27,839 bases of DNA from Emiliania huxleyi CCMP1516 (lineage: Eukaryota > Haptophyta > Isochrysidales > Noelaerhabdaceae). Position numbers and translations under genes: made by a program. Location of the stretch: the NCBI RefSeq assembly GCF_000372725.1, contig NW_005200911.1, forward strand, positions 168,277 through 196,115, written 5' to 3'. Below the pieces are notes generated by a model. It made no database searches and was not told the origin of the DNA. It saw only the letters and a list, made by a program, of their open reading frames with translations. How positions within the stretch are numbered: the first letter of the stretch is position 1; each line of letters starts with the position of its first letter. Of the stretch, positions 18,480 through 27,252 are shown one piece after another.

Positions 18480-18818
18480 CTACGGTTGTAGGAGGAAGAA
18501 AAAGTGGCGGCGTCCCGGGAATTGGGCAGCGTACCACCGGCTCTTAACCTCCCGACGTCATTGAGCGTCCCCAGCTGCGGTGCTCACTCAGCCCTACTCC
18601 GCAAGCCGAGCCCTCGGTGTTCACAGCCTTGTTATTGAGAAGAAAATACCGCGTATGGCGCTGTGCGCTGGCCTGTGAGAGGTTGAGGTGCGAGCCCTGG
18701 AGGCCCTGGGGATGGGGGGGGACTACCCGCGGGCTTAGAAGGCCCGCGTGCAGGGGGGTGGGGCATTGAGACCGGTTCACAGCCTTGTTCTTGAGAAGAA
18801 AATAGGTTCCTGCGACTA
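18480..18818. other. Intergenic region with a 29-bp direct repeat
   Basis: This holds the promoter of the divergent MFS gene. The phrase TTCACAGCCTTGTT followed by TTGAGAAGAAAATA lies at 18620-18648 and again at 18776-18804 (one base different), 156 bp apart. Confidence 0.6.
18620..18804 (+). repeat. 29-bp direct repeats flanking a 127-bp segment
   Basis: Copies at 18620-18648 and 18776-18804. The second ends only 14 bp before the start codon at 18819, so the 5' flank of that ORF appears to have been duplicated. Confidence 0.85.
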
Positions 18819-19457
18819 GTGGGAATGGCGGAGGCGGAGATGGCGGGTGCGCTGCTCGGGATGGAGGGAGGCGCCCTGAGGATGGTGGCCCGGGTGGCCA
18901 AGCAGCGGGCGATACAAGTGACGCGCCACTGGCAAGCGGTGGGGATCCCTCTCGAGTCGCTCGGGATGGAGCGCTTCCCCACGCTAGCCGCCTGTCATGG
19001 GTGCGGCGGTAAATTTCGCACACTGTTCCACGTCAAGCCGGAAGACGGACCTGCGGCTACGGGAGTGGCTGAAGAGGTGGTTAGCGCCATCCTGGAACGG
19101 ATCTCGGAGCGGGTGGAAGGAGAGGCGGAGGAGGGGATGAGGACGCGCCTACGCCAAGCCATGCAGGGACAGGGAGTGTTTGTGTGCTTTTGTTGTGCAG
19201 CCCCTGTGGTCCGTGAGAAGAGGAGGCGAGAAGACGGATTGGCGGCGAGGGGGCGGCAGCCGCCACAGCAGGCGAGCGCACCCCGAGCCGGGGATGCACC
19301 TAGGGATCGGCCTTCCCCGACGCGGATCTTGCCACAAAGGACGCGAGGCAGCCCGGAGAGGTTCGTGCCGGCAGCAGACAGGGTGAGACAACGACGGGAT
19401 GCGATCCGAGAAGCCGAGAGGGATCAAGAGGCCACGGTGGTGGGCGAGAAGGCGTGA
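18819..19457 (+). CDS. Hypothetical protein with two Cys pairs; 3' end abuts a dispersed repeat
   Basis: A 212-residue frame starting MGMAEAEMAGALLGMEGG. Residues 59-63 read CHGCGG and residues 122-126 read CFCCAA; the two pairs could together bind one zinc, with a charged helix (ATGVAEEVVSAILERISERV) between them. The last 80 residues are Arg/Pro-rich and probably disordered. I recognise no family. The final codons lie inside the 92-bp block shared with 7298-7391, so the original 3' end may be lost. It could be part of a transposon-encoded protein. Confidence 0.35.
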   Translation: MGMAEAEMAGALLGMEGGALRMVARVAKQRAIQVTRHWQAVGIPLESLGMERFPTLAACHGCGGKFRTLFHVKPEDGPAATGVAEEVVSAILERISERVEGEAEEGMRTRLRQAMQGQGVFVCFCCAAPVVREKRRREDGLAARGRQPPQQASAPRAGDAPRDRPSPTRILPQRTRGSPERFVPAADRVRQRRDAIREAERDQEATVVGEKA

Positions 19458-19546
19458 CGCGCCGAGGCGCCGGCCAGTCGCAGCCGTAAGGCATGCCACA
19501 GCAGCAGAGGCAACTGCCACCCATTGGGCGGGCAGACAGAAGGCCA
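19455..19546 (-). repeat. Dispersed block, inverted copy of 7298-7391
   Basis: See the 7298 copy. Apart from a few substitutions and a 2-bp shortening the two are the same. Confidence 0.85.
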
Positions 19547-20560
19547 TCGCTCGCCGGTGCGCGGGGCATGGCCTCCCGCGCGGCTCGCGCTCACTCGGCC
19601 TGCCTCCGCCTCACGGCTGGCTGAGTACGCCATGGGTCTGCCTGGTGCGGCGCTGCTCGCTCGCTGCGCTGCACAAAGCTGCGAGAAGCAGGGTGGCCTC
19701 CTGAGCTTGAGCATGGCGCAGCGCGGCTGCTGGTGCTCGAGGGCGGCCGTGCAGTGGCGTGAGGGCCTGATTGGTGGTGACCTCGTGCTGCATCAGCGTG
19801 CGCAGCATGCTCCCTCACCCGGTGCTGAGACATGCTGGTGGGCGACTGGCGCCAGCTTCTCAGTGCTGTCCTTGGCGTTGTGCAGCATGTCGCAATACTC
19901 CTGTTGCGCTGACCGGCGCGCGGGGTGCGTCGTGCCGCGAGTGGAGCGAGAGGCTCGAGGCGCGCGGCTGTCGGTCAACCCTGCGGCGCATGCGCGCCGC
20001 CAAGGCTGCTCGACAGGCGACTGGCATTGTGGCGACGCGGTCGCCGTTACTCCAACTTTGCTTTGCCGATCAAAAGCGCCCGTCCTTTGCTTTTTAGCCG
20101 CCGAAATTTAGCGTGCTGTTTTTTCTTTATAGGCGTCTGCAACTTCCAAGCTGCGTATTCTTGTATTATCGTCGAGTAGTACAGGTACTGCGTGGGGGCG
20201 GTACGTATTGCCGTATCACTAGCTCCGAGTAGAGGGGGCGTGCTGCAGTTAAGGGGAAACCTGGTACGCGGGGCTAACCCTCGGAGAGTATTCTCGTATT
20301 ACTAGCTCTGAGTAGAGGGTGCGTTCTGCTGCTAGGGGAAACCCGGAGCGCGGAGCTATCCCTCGGAGACCCGTGTTATGGCCCTGCGACCGCGCACCCC
20401 CGGGGCTAGGGCTCTCTAGCCCGTAACCCGATGCCGATCATCCGGCCCGCTGGGTGCGCTTCTGAGCTCCCCGGCCCTGGATGTGAGGTTACCGACTGCA
20501 CTCCAAGTGCTCCAAAGCGGACAAAACAAGAATATAACGCACTCTCTCACATGATGACAA
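19547..20560. other. Stretch with possible decayed minus-strand coding sequence and repeats
   Basis: On the minus strand, helix-like pieces DMLHNAKDSTEKLAPVAHQH (19978-19793 frame) and MLRTLMQHEVTTNQALTPLH (19808-19611 frame) follow one another in different frames. This could be a frameshifted relic or an intron I cannot place. Further right are a copy of TTTTTTCTTTATAGGCGTCT (20120-20139), the 83-bp tandem repeat and the 20472 copy of the 44-bp repeat. Confidence 0.35.
20205..20369 (+). repeat. 83-bp tandem repeat, two diverged copies
   Basis: Copy 1 is 20205-20287 and copy 2 is 20288-20369. Both run GTATT, ACTAGCTC, GAGTAGAGGG, AGGGGAAACC, CGCGG and CCCTCGGAGA in the same order, with about 80 percent identity by eye. 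Confidence 0.85.
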
Positions 20561-20930
20561 GCAGGTGGGGACCCTGTCCTCCTCCCACCCTGGCGCAGCC
20601 TGTTTTCTTTCTTTCTTTAAGCGATCCCACGACAGCGTCTGTGGGGATTACATGATGCGTACATGAAGGGTGGAGGCTGGAGGGGCCGTCCGCGGAACTA
20701 GGCGGCACGGGCACCCTCCACTGTGGCCGAGCGTAAGAAGCCGTGTGTGTGTGTTTGTGTGTGAGAGAGAGAGTTGTTTTGTGTGCGTGTGTGAAGCCGT
20801 TGGCCGTTTGCCTCTTCTTGCCCCAATTGGCACGCGCAGGAGTGTTGACCCAGGAAAAGAAAGAAAGAAACAGACAACCCAAGGGAGGGATGGGAGGACG
20901 GCACGCCGCCACCACACACACAGGGATTTT
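20561..20930 (+). repeat. Dispersed repeat bounded by GCAGGTGGGGACCCTGTCC and CAGACAACCC blocks
   Basis: The left block 20561-20590 recurs inverted at 26733-26762. The right block 20871-20930 (after a GAAA run) recurs at 4783-4837, 4873-4927 and 26656-26683. Between them are TTTC-type and GTGT/GAGA simple repeats. The arrangement suggests one repeat family whose two ends move together, but the ends are in different relative orientation at 26.7 kb. Confidence 0.6.
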
Positions 20931-21137
20931 AAGGAGAGGGGTGTGATGCGCTAGCCGTCGCCCACCCTTGGGCGTCCGCCTCTTCCTATCTATCAGCTAT
21001 CTCTCTTCGTTCGCAGTCCCTCGCCGATTCTCGCTGCAACCTTCATGCCACCTCGCGGTCGTCCCACTCTCGTCGTTCTTCGTTTTGACCCAGGTGGTAT
21101 CTACATCGGCAGTTTTCAAAAATCTTTTGAGCTTAGC
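20931..21137. other. Short spacer before the CACTA-like element
   Basis: T/C-rich sequence with no gene; it ends CTTAGC directly before the element terminus. Confidence 0.4.
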
Positions 21138-22023
21138 CACTAGGGGGTTGTCACAGAGGGGGGGGGGGTCTGAGGCAAGGGGGCCCAGATCTGCTCGTCT
21201 CAGAGGGTACCCTCTGTGCCAAGAGAGGCCATCCACGAGCGGCTCAGAGGGTGCCTGGGCCGACCCTCTGAAGGCCTGTGCCGCCAAGCCAGCCTCTCTC
21301 GGCGCAGCCTCTGAGGCTACGGGGACCCTCTGAGACGCCAAGGCAAGCCCCGCGAGGCCGCTCCTCAGAGGGAGTTTTCAGCGGTATTTCAAGTCTGTCG
21401 TGATCCCCCACCAAGCAGAGAGAGATTATCCCCAGCAGGCCCAGCTTCCATTGGTTTCGGATACCTCAAGTTCGAGTTCACTAGGACGCCGCGGCGCCTC
21501 ATGGCCAAGCTGGAGCAGGGGACGGATGTGGAGATCACTACCTCCTCCTCGGGCGGCCGCTCCAAGCACATCCTCACTCAAGTTGACGGGTCGGCGGCGC
21601 CGCTGGCCGCGCGAAGCTGTCGCGCAGGGGTCGGCGCGGGCGCTGTGGGCGAGCCTGCAGCAGCAGCAAGCGTGTGTGGTGCCGGGCGCTCGAAGCGTAG
21701 AGTAGCGCCTAAGTCATGCTCGCTGCTTCCGCCCCCTCCCCGCCCTCCCTGGTCAGCGCCGTTCGTGGAGGGCTAGGCGCTCCGGCCTCCGCCCGGGGCT
21801 CTCGCCTCTGTCTGCCGAGAGGGGGCTACCCTCTGAGGTCAACGCCCTCTGTGCCGCGCCAAGACAGACCCTCGGCCGGGGACCCTCTGAGGCCAAAATC
21901 AGCCAAGAGAGGCCACAGAGGCGGCACAGAGTCAGAGTCAAACCCTCTGTGCTGCCAAGCCAGGGGTCCGACCCCTCCTCAGAGGGGGGTCTGAGGCCTC
22001 AGAGCGTGTACAACCCCCTAGTG
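21138..22023. mobile_element. Non-autonomous CACTA-like (EnSpm) DNA transposon
   Basis: Both ends carry the 14-bp terminal inverted repeat CACTAGGGGGTTGT (21138-21151 and, inverted, 22010-22023). About 240 bp inside each end is packed with CCCTCTGAG / CTCAGAGGG motifs in both orientations, six or more per side, as in the subterminal transposase-binding arrays of CACTA elements. The flanks CTTAGC (left) and CTGAGC (right) match at five of six bases but are not a clean 3-bp target duplication. The 886-bp element has no transposase. Its centre (21430-21770) is non-repetitive and may be captured host sequence. Confidence 0.75.
21501..21776 (+). CDS. Possible captured gene fragment inside the CACTA-like element
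   Basis: The frame reads FGYLKFEFTRTPRRL just before an ATG at 21501, then MAKLEQGTDVEITTSSSGGR and SKHILTQVDGSAAPL, then an Ala/Gly/Arg-rich tail to a stop at 21776. The first 50 residues look like a natural beta/helix mix; the rest is low complexity. CACTA elements often carry host fragments, which would explain an unconnected exon here. I do not recognise the protein. Confidence 0.3.
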   Translation: MAKLEQGTDVEITTSSSGGRSKHILTQVDGSAAPLAARSCRAGVGAGAVGEPAAAASVCGAGRSKRRVAPKSCSLLPPPPRPPWSAPFVEG

Positions 22024-22125
22024 CTGAGCCTTGGATGTTATGAAAGAATCCAATTTTTGTGTCCACCGCTCGGGCGACCACTGGGCGACACCGACAACCG
22101 CGAGCAACCCGAATACGTGGTGTAT

Positions 22126-23474
22126 ATGCTGCTACTCCTGCCAGCGGCGGCCACCGCTACCGGCCGCTCAGACGAGCCGGCTCCAGTGCTCTACTTCCCT
22201 GCCGCCTTCACTGCCGCCGAGTGCAGCAGCATCGCGCGCATCTTCACCGAGGGCGCCTCTCTCGAGGTCGACGAGCGCAGCATACCCAACCTGCCGAGGA
22301 TGGCGGACGACTACGGCGTCGCACGGCTCAACCGCTTCGACGAGGGCGGCAGGCTGCAGGCGGCCGGCGCGCTCGACTGGGTGTACGAGCGGGTCGCGGC
22401 GCACCTGTCGCCGGCGATGGCGACGCGAGTGCTGGGCGGGCACGGGGGTGGGGGCGAGCGGTCGAGCACGGCGCAGAGGCTCGGCTCGCTGGTCGAGTTT
22501 AGTCTGATGCACGAGTTTGACGAGAGGCACTCGCGCTTCGACTGGTGCGTCCGCCCGCCTCGCGCCTCAACCCGCGCGCCTCGCGTCCTCCGCCCGCCTC
22601 GCGACCACCCGGGGCCCGTGCCCCACGACGCACACACGCGCCTCGCCTCTGCAGGCACGTCGACACGAAGCCGCGCGACGGCACTCGCCGCACCTTCAAC
22701 GTCAACGTGATGCTCTCTGCCGGCGGAGACTACTCTGGCGGCGAGCTGCGGCTCGGCGCGCAGACCTTTCCTAGACCTTTCCAAGACCGTTCCTGGAACC
22801 TTCCTGCAACAGGCGAGCTGCGGCTCGGCGCGCAGACGCTCCGCCCGCAGCAGGGCGACCTCTACCTCTACGCGGCGTCGCTGCCGCACGCGGTGGCGCG
22901 GGTGTCGGGCGGGAGGAGACGCACGCTCGTCGTCGCGCTGCGGCAGGGGCGGGGCGAGGAGGCGGCGGCGGCGGCGGAGGCGGGAGTGGCGGCGGCGGAG
23001 GCGGAAGTGGCGGCGGCGGGGGCGGAAGTGGCGGCCAGGCCGGACGCGCCCCTCGAGCGAGCCGCGTACTGGGCGGAGACTGCGGAGGCGTATGCGGCGC
23101 TCCTCTCGCCCGGGGGAGGGCTCGCGACGGAGCCAAAGGTGCACCTCCTGCACGGCGAGTTCCTCGAGGCGCTCGGCGCACCCGACGCGGCTCGCGGCGC
23201 GTTTTGCTCCTCGTACCGCGCGTCGGGCGAGGCGCACGCCTACGCCGAGGCCTTCATGGCGGACGGCGTGGCGGCGCTCTCGGACGCGGCGCAGCCGTCG
23301 CCGCTGCAGCGGCACGAGCTTGCGCTGTCGTACCTCGGCATGGCGCACTGCATCGCGCCCGCCACGCCCGAGCTGGAGGAGGGGCTCGCCGCGGTGCGGA
23401 GGGCGAGGGACGCGCTGCTGCGGGGCGCGGACGGGCCACCCGGCGAGGAGGGCACCGTCAAGCAGGAGCTGTGA
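22126..23474 (+). CDS. 2-oxoglutarate/Fe(II)-dependent oxygenase (P4H-like fold), three exons
   Basis: Exons are 22126-22544, 22655-22740 and 22813-23474. Intron 1 (22545-22654, GTGCGT...CTGCAG, phase 2) splits the Trp codon and joins HSRFDW to HVDTKPRDGT. Intron 2 (22741-22812, phase 1, GCGAGC...AACAG) is a 72-bp tandem-duplication intron described separately. The spliced protein is 388 residues; retaining intron 2 adds 24 in frame. The iron ligands are H141-x-D143 and H194 (LPHAVARV), and R203-R205 before TLVVAL supply the 2-oxoglutarate salt bridge. GGDYSGGELRLG and GDLYLYAASLPH are the core strands. This fold hydroxylates protein side chains or small molecules; the substrate is unknown. 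Residues 215-245 hold an Ala/Glu repeat linker, then a helical C-terminal domain (about 140 residues). The start ATG lies about 100 bp from the CACTA-like element. A poly(A)-like AATAAAAAAAGG lies near 23566. Confidence 0.85.
22741..22812 (+). other. 72-nt GC-AG intron formed by a tandem duplication
   Basis: The 25 bp GCGAGCTGCGGCTCGGCGCG followed by CAGAC occur at 22741-22765 and 22813-22837, exactly 72 bp apart. The unique 47 bp between them consist, on the minus strand, of 11-nt units (AGGAAAGGTCT, TGGAAAGGTCT, AGGAACGGTCT, AGGAAGGTTCC). Splicing from GC at 22741 to AG at 22812 removes exactly one unit and restores GGELRLGAQT followed by LRPQQGDL, as expected for the enzyme fold. Confidence 0.7.
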
Positions 23475-23924
23475 CGAAGCCACCCTGTGGGACAGCTCCA
23501 CAGGGTCGCGAGAGCCCCGCACCAGCTTTTACATGTAGCTAGAGGTTTGAGCCTAGTGAATAACTAAATAAAAAAAGGAACAGGTCCCCGCCCGTGCGCG
23601 TGCGATCTTTGTGTGCAGGGTTCTTTGTGAGTGTGGAGTGCGGGTCGGCGACTACGGCCCGTACCAACTGAGTACCGTACGGCTTTACGGCTTTAACGCC
23701 GGGGGGGGGGGGTCGTCCTCCCGCGATGGGGAGTAGCCGTCTTCCACATTGTCCCTCGGGTCCCTGCTGCTCCTAATCTTTTCGTACATGCGCCTACCCC
23801 ACTACGGGTAGCCCATTCACGCGCTCCGTTGCTAATAATAACCGCCGATTAGTTTCGTATATCAATTAGTCCGTGTGTCCCTTCGTTTCGTGTGTGTTGG
23901 GTTCCTTCGTATTGTTCGAATCCT
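23475..23924. other. Intergenic region between oxygenase and Gag-like genes
   Basis: It contains the oxygenase 3' UTR, a 13-nt G-run near 23701, and AT-richer sequence (23830-23870) that may hold the promoter of the following gene. Confidence 0.4.
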
Positions 23925-25688
23925 ATGGAGCAAGACGACCTCGGAGACTGGCTCTCACCGCTCTCGCGCAACAGCGAAGCACCGCCCTCTCCATCTCCGC
24001 TCGCCGCCCCGCCTGGCACTCCCCACGCCGGAGTGGGACTGGGAGCGGGTGCGGGTCTTGTGCATGGTAGCTCAGCTACAAACGATCCAGCGCAGCCGCA
24101 CGCTCAACAGCATACACCCACCGTCGACCAACATGGTCAGTGGGCGGTGCCTGAGCGAGCAGCACAACACCAGGGAAATCCCCTTATCCCGGGCATCGCC
24201 CCAGTCGGAGCGATGCCGCAGCCCGCAGCAGCCACAGCGTATGGCTGTGGCCAGCCTTTGCCGCAATACAACCTGGGCTCCTGTGCCATCCCAGGTATGG
24301 TGGCGCAGCAGCAGTATTGGATGCCCACCTTTGCGCAGCAGCCTCCGCTGGGCATTCTGCCGGCACGCCAGGGCAGCAGCGCCTCCTGCGGCACCGGGTT
24401 TGGCAGCACGCCAGCAGCAGCACGGCAAGCAACAACGCACGATGCACTGTGGCGGCAGCAGCCCCCGACGCCACAGATGGCCCACCTGCCTGGACTGGGC
24501 ATGCCACCAGGGTACCCAGGGTTCCTGCCGCCTGGCATCCTGCCGCCTGGCAACGCGTACCACGCCTGCGGAGGCGCTGCTCACGCGCCCTGCTACCCAA
24601 GCTTTGCGATGCCCAACGGCGGGGGCCCAACCGGGCTGGCCCCGCAAGCAGCCTGGACCCTGCCTAATGCAGTACCGCAAGCCGCTTGGGCCGCGCCAGC
24701 GTGGATACCCGGATGCCACATGGCAGCGCCGCCAGCCGCAGGGAGTTACTGCCAGCCAGCACCGTCAAGCGCAGTGCCGGGCGGGTCCATGCCCCCTGCG
24801 CCGACCGCCCCAGCCAACGCACCCGAGCCCATCTCAAAGGTCAAGGACGCGTCGACGCCTGAGGTTGCCGCCCTCAAGCACGTCGCTGGGCTGCGTCGCG
24901 ACGCGCTACCCGCGCTGCTCTCCAGATTCCATCGCGACTTGTCGCGGAAGCATCCGAAGATACGCGAGGCGCTCGGGCACACGACGTACACCATCGGCGC
25001 AGCGATGCAGGGTGACACGGAGCTCGGCGAGGCGAACGCGTACATCGCCAAGTTCATCGACACCTGCCTCGACGGCGACTCCGCTCATGTCGCCGCGTTC
25101 CGCCAGCGGTATGAGGGCGACCCTCGCCTGCTGTACGACGGTGTCTACCTCATGGAGCAGATCGCGAAACTCTACCAGATCACCCACGGGAGTGCCGAGG
25201 CCAAGATCGCCAAAAAGGAGTTCAAGAACGCGGTCTTCTTCACGATGGGCATGGACCTGGCCAAGTCGCGGGAGAACGGCCTGCGTCTCATCAAGCAGTT
25301 CGAGTCCGTACCTGGCCTTTTCACTGGCCCGATCGACACGTGGCACGCGATCATCGACAAGATGCCGTCCGCGCTCAAGGACGACCAGAAGAGCCTCAGG
25401 CGCGAGATCGACCGCTGGCAGGACGGGCACTCAGTGCAGCCGTGGACCAGCCGCGAGGCGCTCATCGACAACATCGCGCGCCTGCTTCTGGGCCAAGAGA
25501 GCGGGGGGCTCGAAGCTAGTGCTGCAGAGGAGCAGAGCGCGCGCAACGCAGAAGCAGCCGAGCAGCGCGCCTTCGATGCCCGTTCGGGCGTCAAAAGATG
25601 GTTGCGTGGTGCTCAAACCATGAGGCGAGTCCACTGCGGATGGCTTGATCGCTGCCACGTTCAAGTCAAACCCTTTCGGGTCCAGTGA
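23925..25688 (+). CDS. Gag-like or orphan protein: Pro/Gln/Ala-rich half plus helical domain
   Basis: A 587-residue frame from the ATG at 23925 (MEQDDLGDWLSPLSRNSEAP); an in-frame ATG at 23892 would add 11 residues. Residues 1-290 are Pro/Gln/Gly/Ala-rich and probably disordered, with a tandem-like FLPPGILPPGN stretch. Residues about 310-550 form a charged helical domain: HVAGLRRDALPALLSRFHRD, IAKFIDTCLDGDSAHVAAFR, AKIAKKEFKNAVFFTMGMDL, then IDTWHAIIDKMPSALKDDQK. That layout recalls Gag capsid proteins of LTR retrotransposons, but I see no zinc knuckle, protease, reverse transcriptase or LTRs nearby. It could be a lone or domesticated gag, or an unrelated lineage-specific protein. The last 30 residues may not be real, because the frame quality drops after DARSGVKRW. 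Confidence 0.55.
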   Translation: MEQDDLGDWLSPLSRNSEAPPSPSPLAAPPGTPHAGVGLGAGAGLVHGSSATNDPAQPHAQQHTPTVDQHGQWAVPERAAQHQGNPLIPGIAPVGAMPQPAAATAYGCGQPLPQYNLGSCAIPGMVAQQQYWMPTFAQQPPLGILPARQGSSASCGTGFGSTPAAARQATTHDALWRQQPPTPQMAHLPGLGMPPGYPGFLPPGILPPGNAYHACGGAAHAPCYPSFAMPNGGGPTGLAPQAAWTLPNAVPQAAWAAPAWIPGCHMAAPPAAGSYCQPAPSSAVPGGSMPPAPTAPANAPEPISKVKDASTPEVAALKHVAGLRRDALPALLSRFHRDLSRKHPKIREALGHTTYTIGAAMQGDTELGEANAYIAKFIDTCLDGDSAHVAAFRQRYEGDPRLLYDGVYLMEQIAKLYQITHGSAEAKIAKKEFKNAVFFTMGMDLAKSRENGLRLIKQFESVPGLFTGPIDTWHAIIDKMPSALKDDQKSLRREIDRWQDGHSVQPWTSREALIDNIARLLLGQESGGLEASAAEEQSARNAEAAEQRAFDARSGVKRWLRGAQTMRRVHCGWLDRCHVQVKPFRVQ

Positions 25689-26048
25689 GGCTTCCGCCGG
25701 AGGAGGGCTCGCCGGCAGCCTGGCAGAAGGCATTCCAGCTGGCGTAGCCCTGTCCTCGGCGGAGCCAGGCGACGATGGCTTGTCCAGCGCATCGGTGTCG
25801 TCCTTGGGCTCGGTATGCTCCAACGTGGTGTGGAGGTGATCAGGGTGGTCTGACCGGGTGGTATCGCCCCGGTCTCGGCCCTCTGTAGTCTCGTGAGGCG
25901 TCCCTCGTCTCTCGCTCGAGAGATGGTCATCTGAACCCGAGTCATCGGTGTCCAGCACGTGTATGTTGAGTCGTACGCGGTCCTGCGGTTTGGTCGCGGG
26001 AGATAGATTGCCCGCAGTGCCACGGGCCTCCTCAGCCGAGGAAGACAT
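25431..26048 (-). CDS. Possible acidic, disordered protein (low confidence)
   Basis: A 205-residue frame from the ATG at 26048. Its first 120 residues are rich in Asp, Glu, His, Ser and Thr (LDTDDSGSDDHLSSERRGT; EHTEPKDDTDALDKPSSPGS), an unusual composition for a chance frame in GC-rich DNA. The last third is antisense to the Gag-like gene and is probably not translated as shown. No domain is recognised. The opposite-strand frame 25645-25839 reads plausibly too, so the coding strand is undecided. Confidence 0.25.
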   Translation of the reverse strand: MSSSAEEARGTAGNLSPATKPQDRVRLNIHVLDTDDSGSDDHLSSERRGTPHETTEGRDRGDTTRSDHPDHLHTTLEHTEPKDDTDALDKPSSPGSAEDRATPAGMPSARLPASPPPAEASLDPKGFDLNVAAIKPSAVDSPHGLSTTQPSFDARTGIEGALLGCFCVARALLLCSTSFEPPALLAQKQARDVVDERLAAGPRLH

Positions 26049-26075
26049 ATTTGTAGAGAGTATTCAAAGTACGAA

Positions 26076-26136
26076 GGTGTGGTGTCACACCGGTGGGGGG
26101 AAAGACGCTAGCTGCGCCGCGTTGTGGTGTCACAAC
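26076..26136. promoter_or_regulatory. Paired dyads with common TG-GTGT-CA core
   Basis: GGTGTGGTGTCACACC (26076-26091) and GTTGTGGTGTCACAAC (26121-26136) are both stem-loop dyads with six-base arms and the same GTGT centre. Arm bases differ but stay complementary. Their centres are 45 bp apart and they lie just upstream of the minus-strand ATG at 26048. A protein-binding site pair is possible; this is inference. Confidence 0.4.
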
Positions 26137-26201
26137 AGTAGAGAGGTCGACTGTCTCGCGGCGCGGCGGCCCCACGAGAAGCAGTCAGAGACTATTACGT
26201 G

Positions 26202-26245
26202 CCAATATTTGGGCGCCTATTCGGCGCCCAAAGTGCTAATATTGG
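26202..26245. repeat. Strong palindrome (cruciform-capable)
   Basis: Inner arms TTGGGCGCC (26209-26217) and GGCGCCCAA (26223-26231) enclose TATTC; outer arms CCAATAT (26202-26208) and ATATTGG (26239-26245) also pair, with a 7-nt bulge on the right side. Confidence 0.85.
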
Positions 26246-27252
26246 TGATCTAAGTGGCAAGACGTGCCACCACACGGGGTATGGGAATATAGAGATATGT
26301 GAATACGATGGACTAGCTGTCACTCTGGGGTGGGGAAGGGAGAATAATAGGTGAAGCCTCTCGATACAGGTCAGGCTGTTGGTGCTCGTGAGGGTATTCG
26401 TGCCTCACCTCCTGCGACACAGTGGCGAGAGGCGATGAAGCGCTGTGCGGAGCTCCTCGGCGGAAGAGGCAACTGGAGGTTGGGGCACAGCGCCCCGGGT
26501 GATCTCGCGAAGGTCAGCAGGCCCGATGCGGCCAAACACGCTGGGCTCGTCAGCCCTGCTCTCGAGGAAGAAGTAAAAACAAAAAAAGCCCGGGACATCC
26601 AGAGAGCTTCCTTTATTTTTTGCGGTGGATTGTTTTGAAAAAGAAAGAAAGAAAACAGACAACCCAAGGGAGGGATGGCACGACGTTTTTATAATAAATA
26701 AATAAATAAATACAACGGACACGCCAAACGAGGGGTGGGAGAAGGACAGGGTCCCCACCTGCACAAGCAGGATCTTGTAGGACGATCAGGGACACAGGGG
26801 AACGGGAGCGGGGAGCGCATCGCGACACGGAGGGGGGCTGGGCAGGGGGTTCACCCTCACGACAGGAATCCCATCTCTCGTATAGGACAGGTTGCACCCG
26901 GCGGCACGGGGGCAAGCGCGGGCCTCCTACTGGTTGCGCTCTCCTAGTTCTCCTGCTCCTGACAAGGGACAGCGACAGGCTCGCAGCACGGTGGACTCCC
27001 TATCCACTGGCGATCTCTCTCGACTAGCGACCTTCCTCCGACGTCTCACCGGCAGTCTCTTCTACCACAGGCAGACTGACACGTGGGTGGCAGTGGCGGT
27101 GATAGGAGTCTCCCACTCTGTGGGCCTCGCTAGAAGTGCGACCCCTGCGCGTGTGATTTATTTTTGCCTCGTCCGCAGGGATTGAATTCTTTTAGGCCTC
27201 CGAAATATTCTCACTAGGGAACCTCCCTAGGCCACAATCTCCAGATTCCAAC
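26246..27252. other. Upstream region of GAPDH with dispersed repeat
   Basis: A 95-residue frame at 26351-26638 (EAMKRCAELLGGRGNWRLGH core) is open but unrecognised. A GAAA run plus a truncated CAGACAACCC repeat (26656-26683), an AATA microsatellite (26690-26713) and the inverted GCAGGTGGGG block (26733-26762) follow. The GAPDH promoter and 5' UTR should lie in 26770-27252; the start context is CCAACATGG. Confidence 0.5.

Noticed and set aside
22311..23522. A 403-residue open frame on the minus strand
   Set aside because: It is antisense to the oxygenase gene, whose catalytic residues are clearly on the plus strand. High GC at third positions keeps the opposite strand open.
23875..25623. A 582-residue plus-strand frame offset from the Gag-like frame
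   Set aside because: It is dominated by Ser/Arg/Thr with no domain-like segments; the 23925 frame has charged helices and natural composition.
23475..26300. Long terminal repeats around the Gag-like gene
   Set aside because: By eye I found no direct repeat with TG...CA ends on both sides, no primer-binding site and no polypurine tract.
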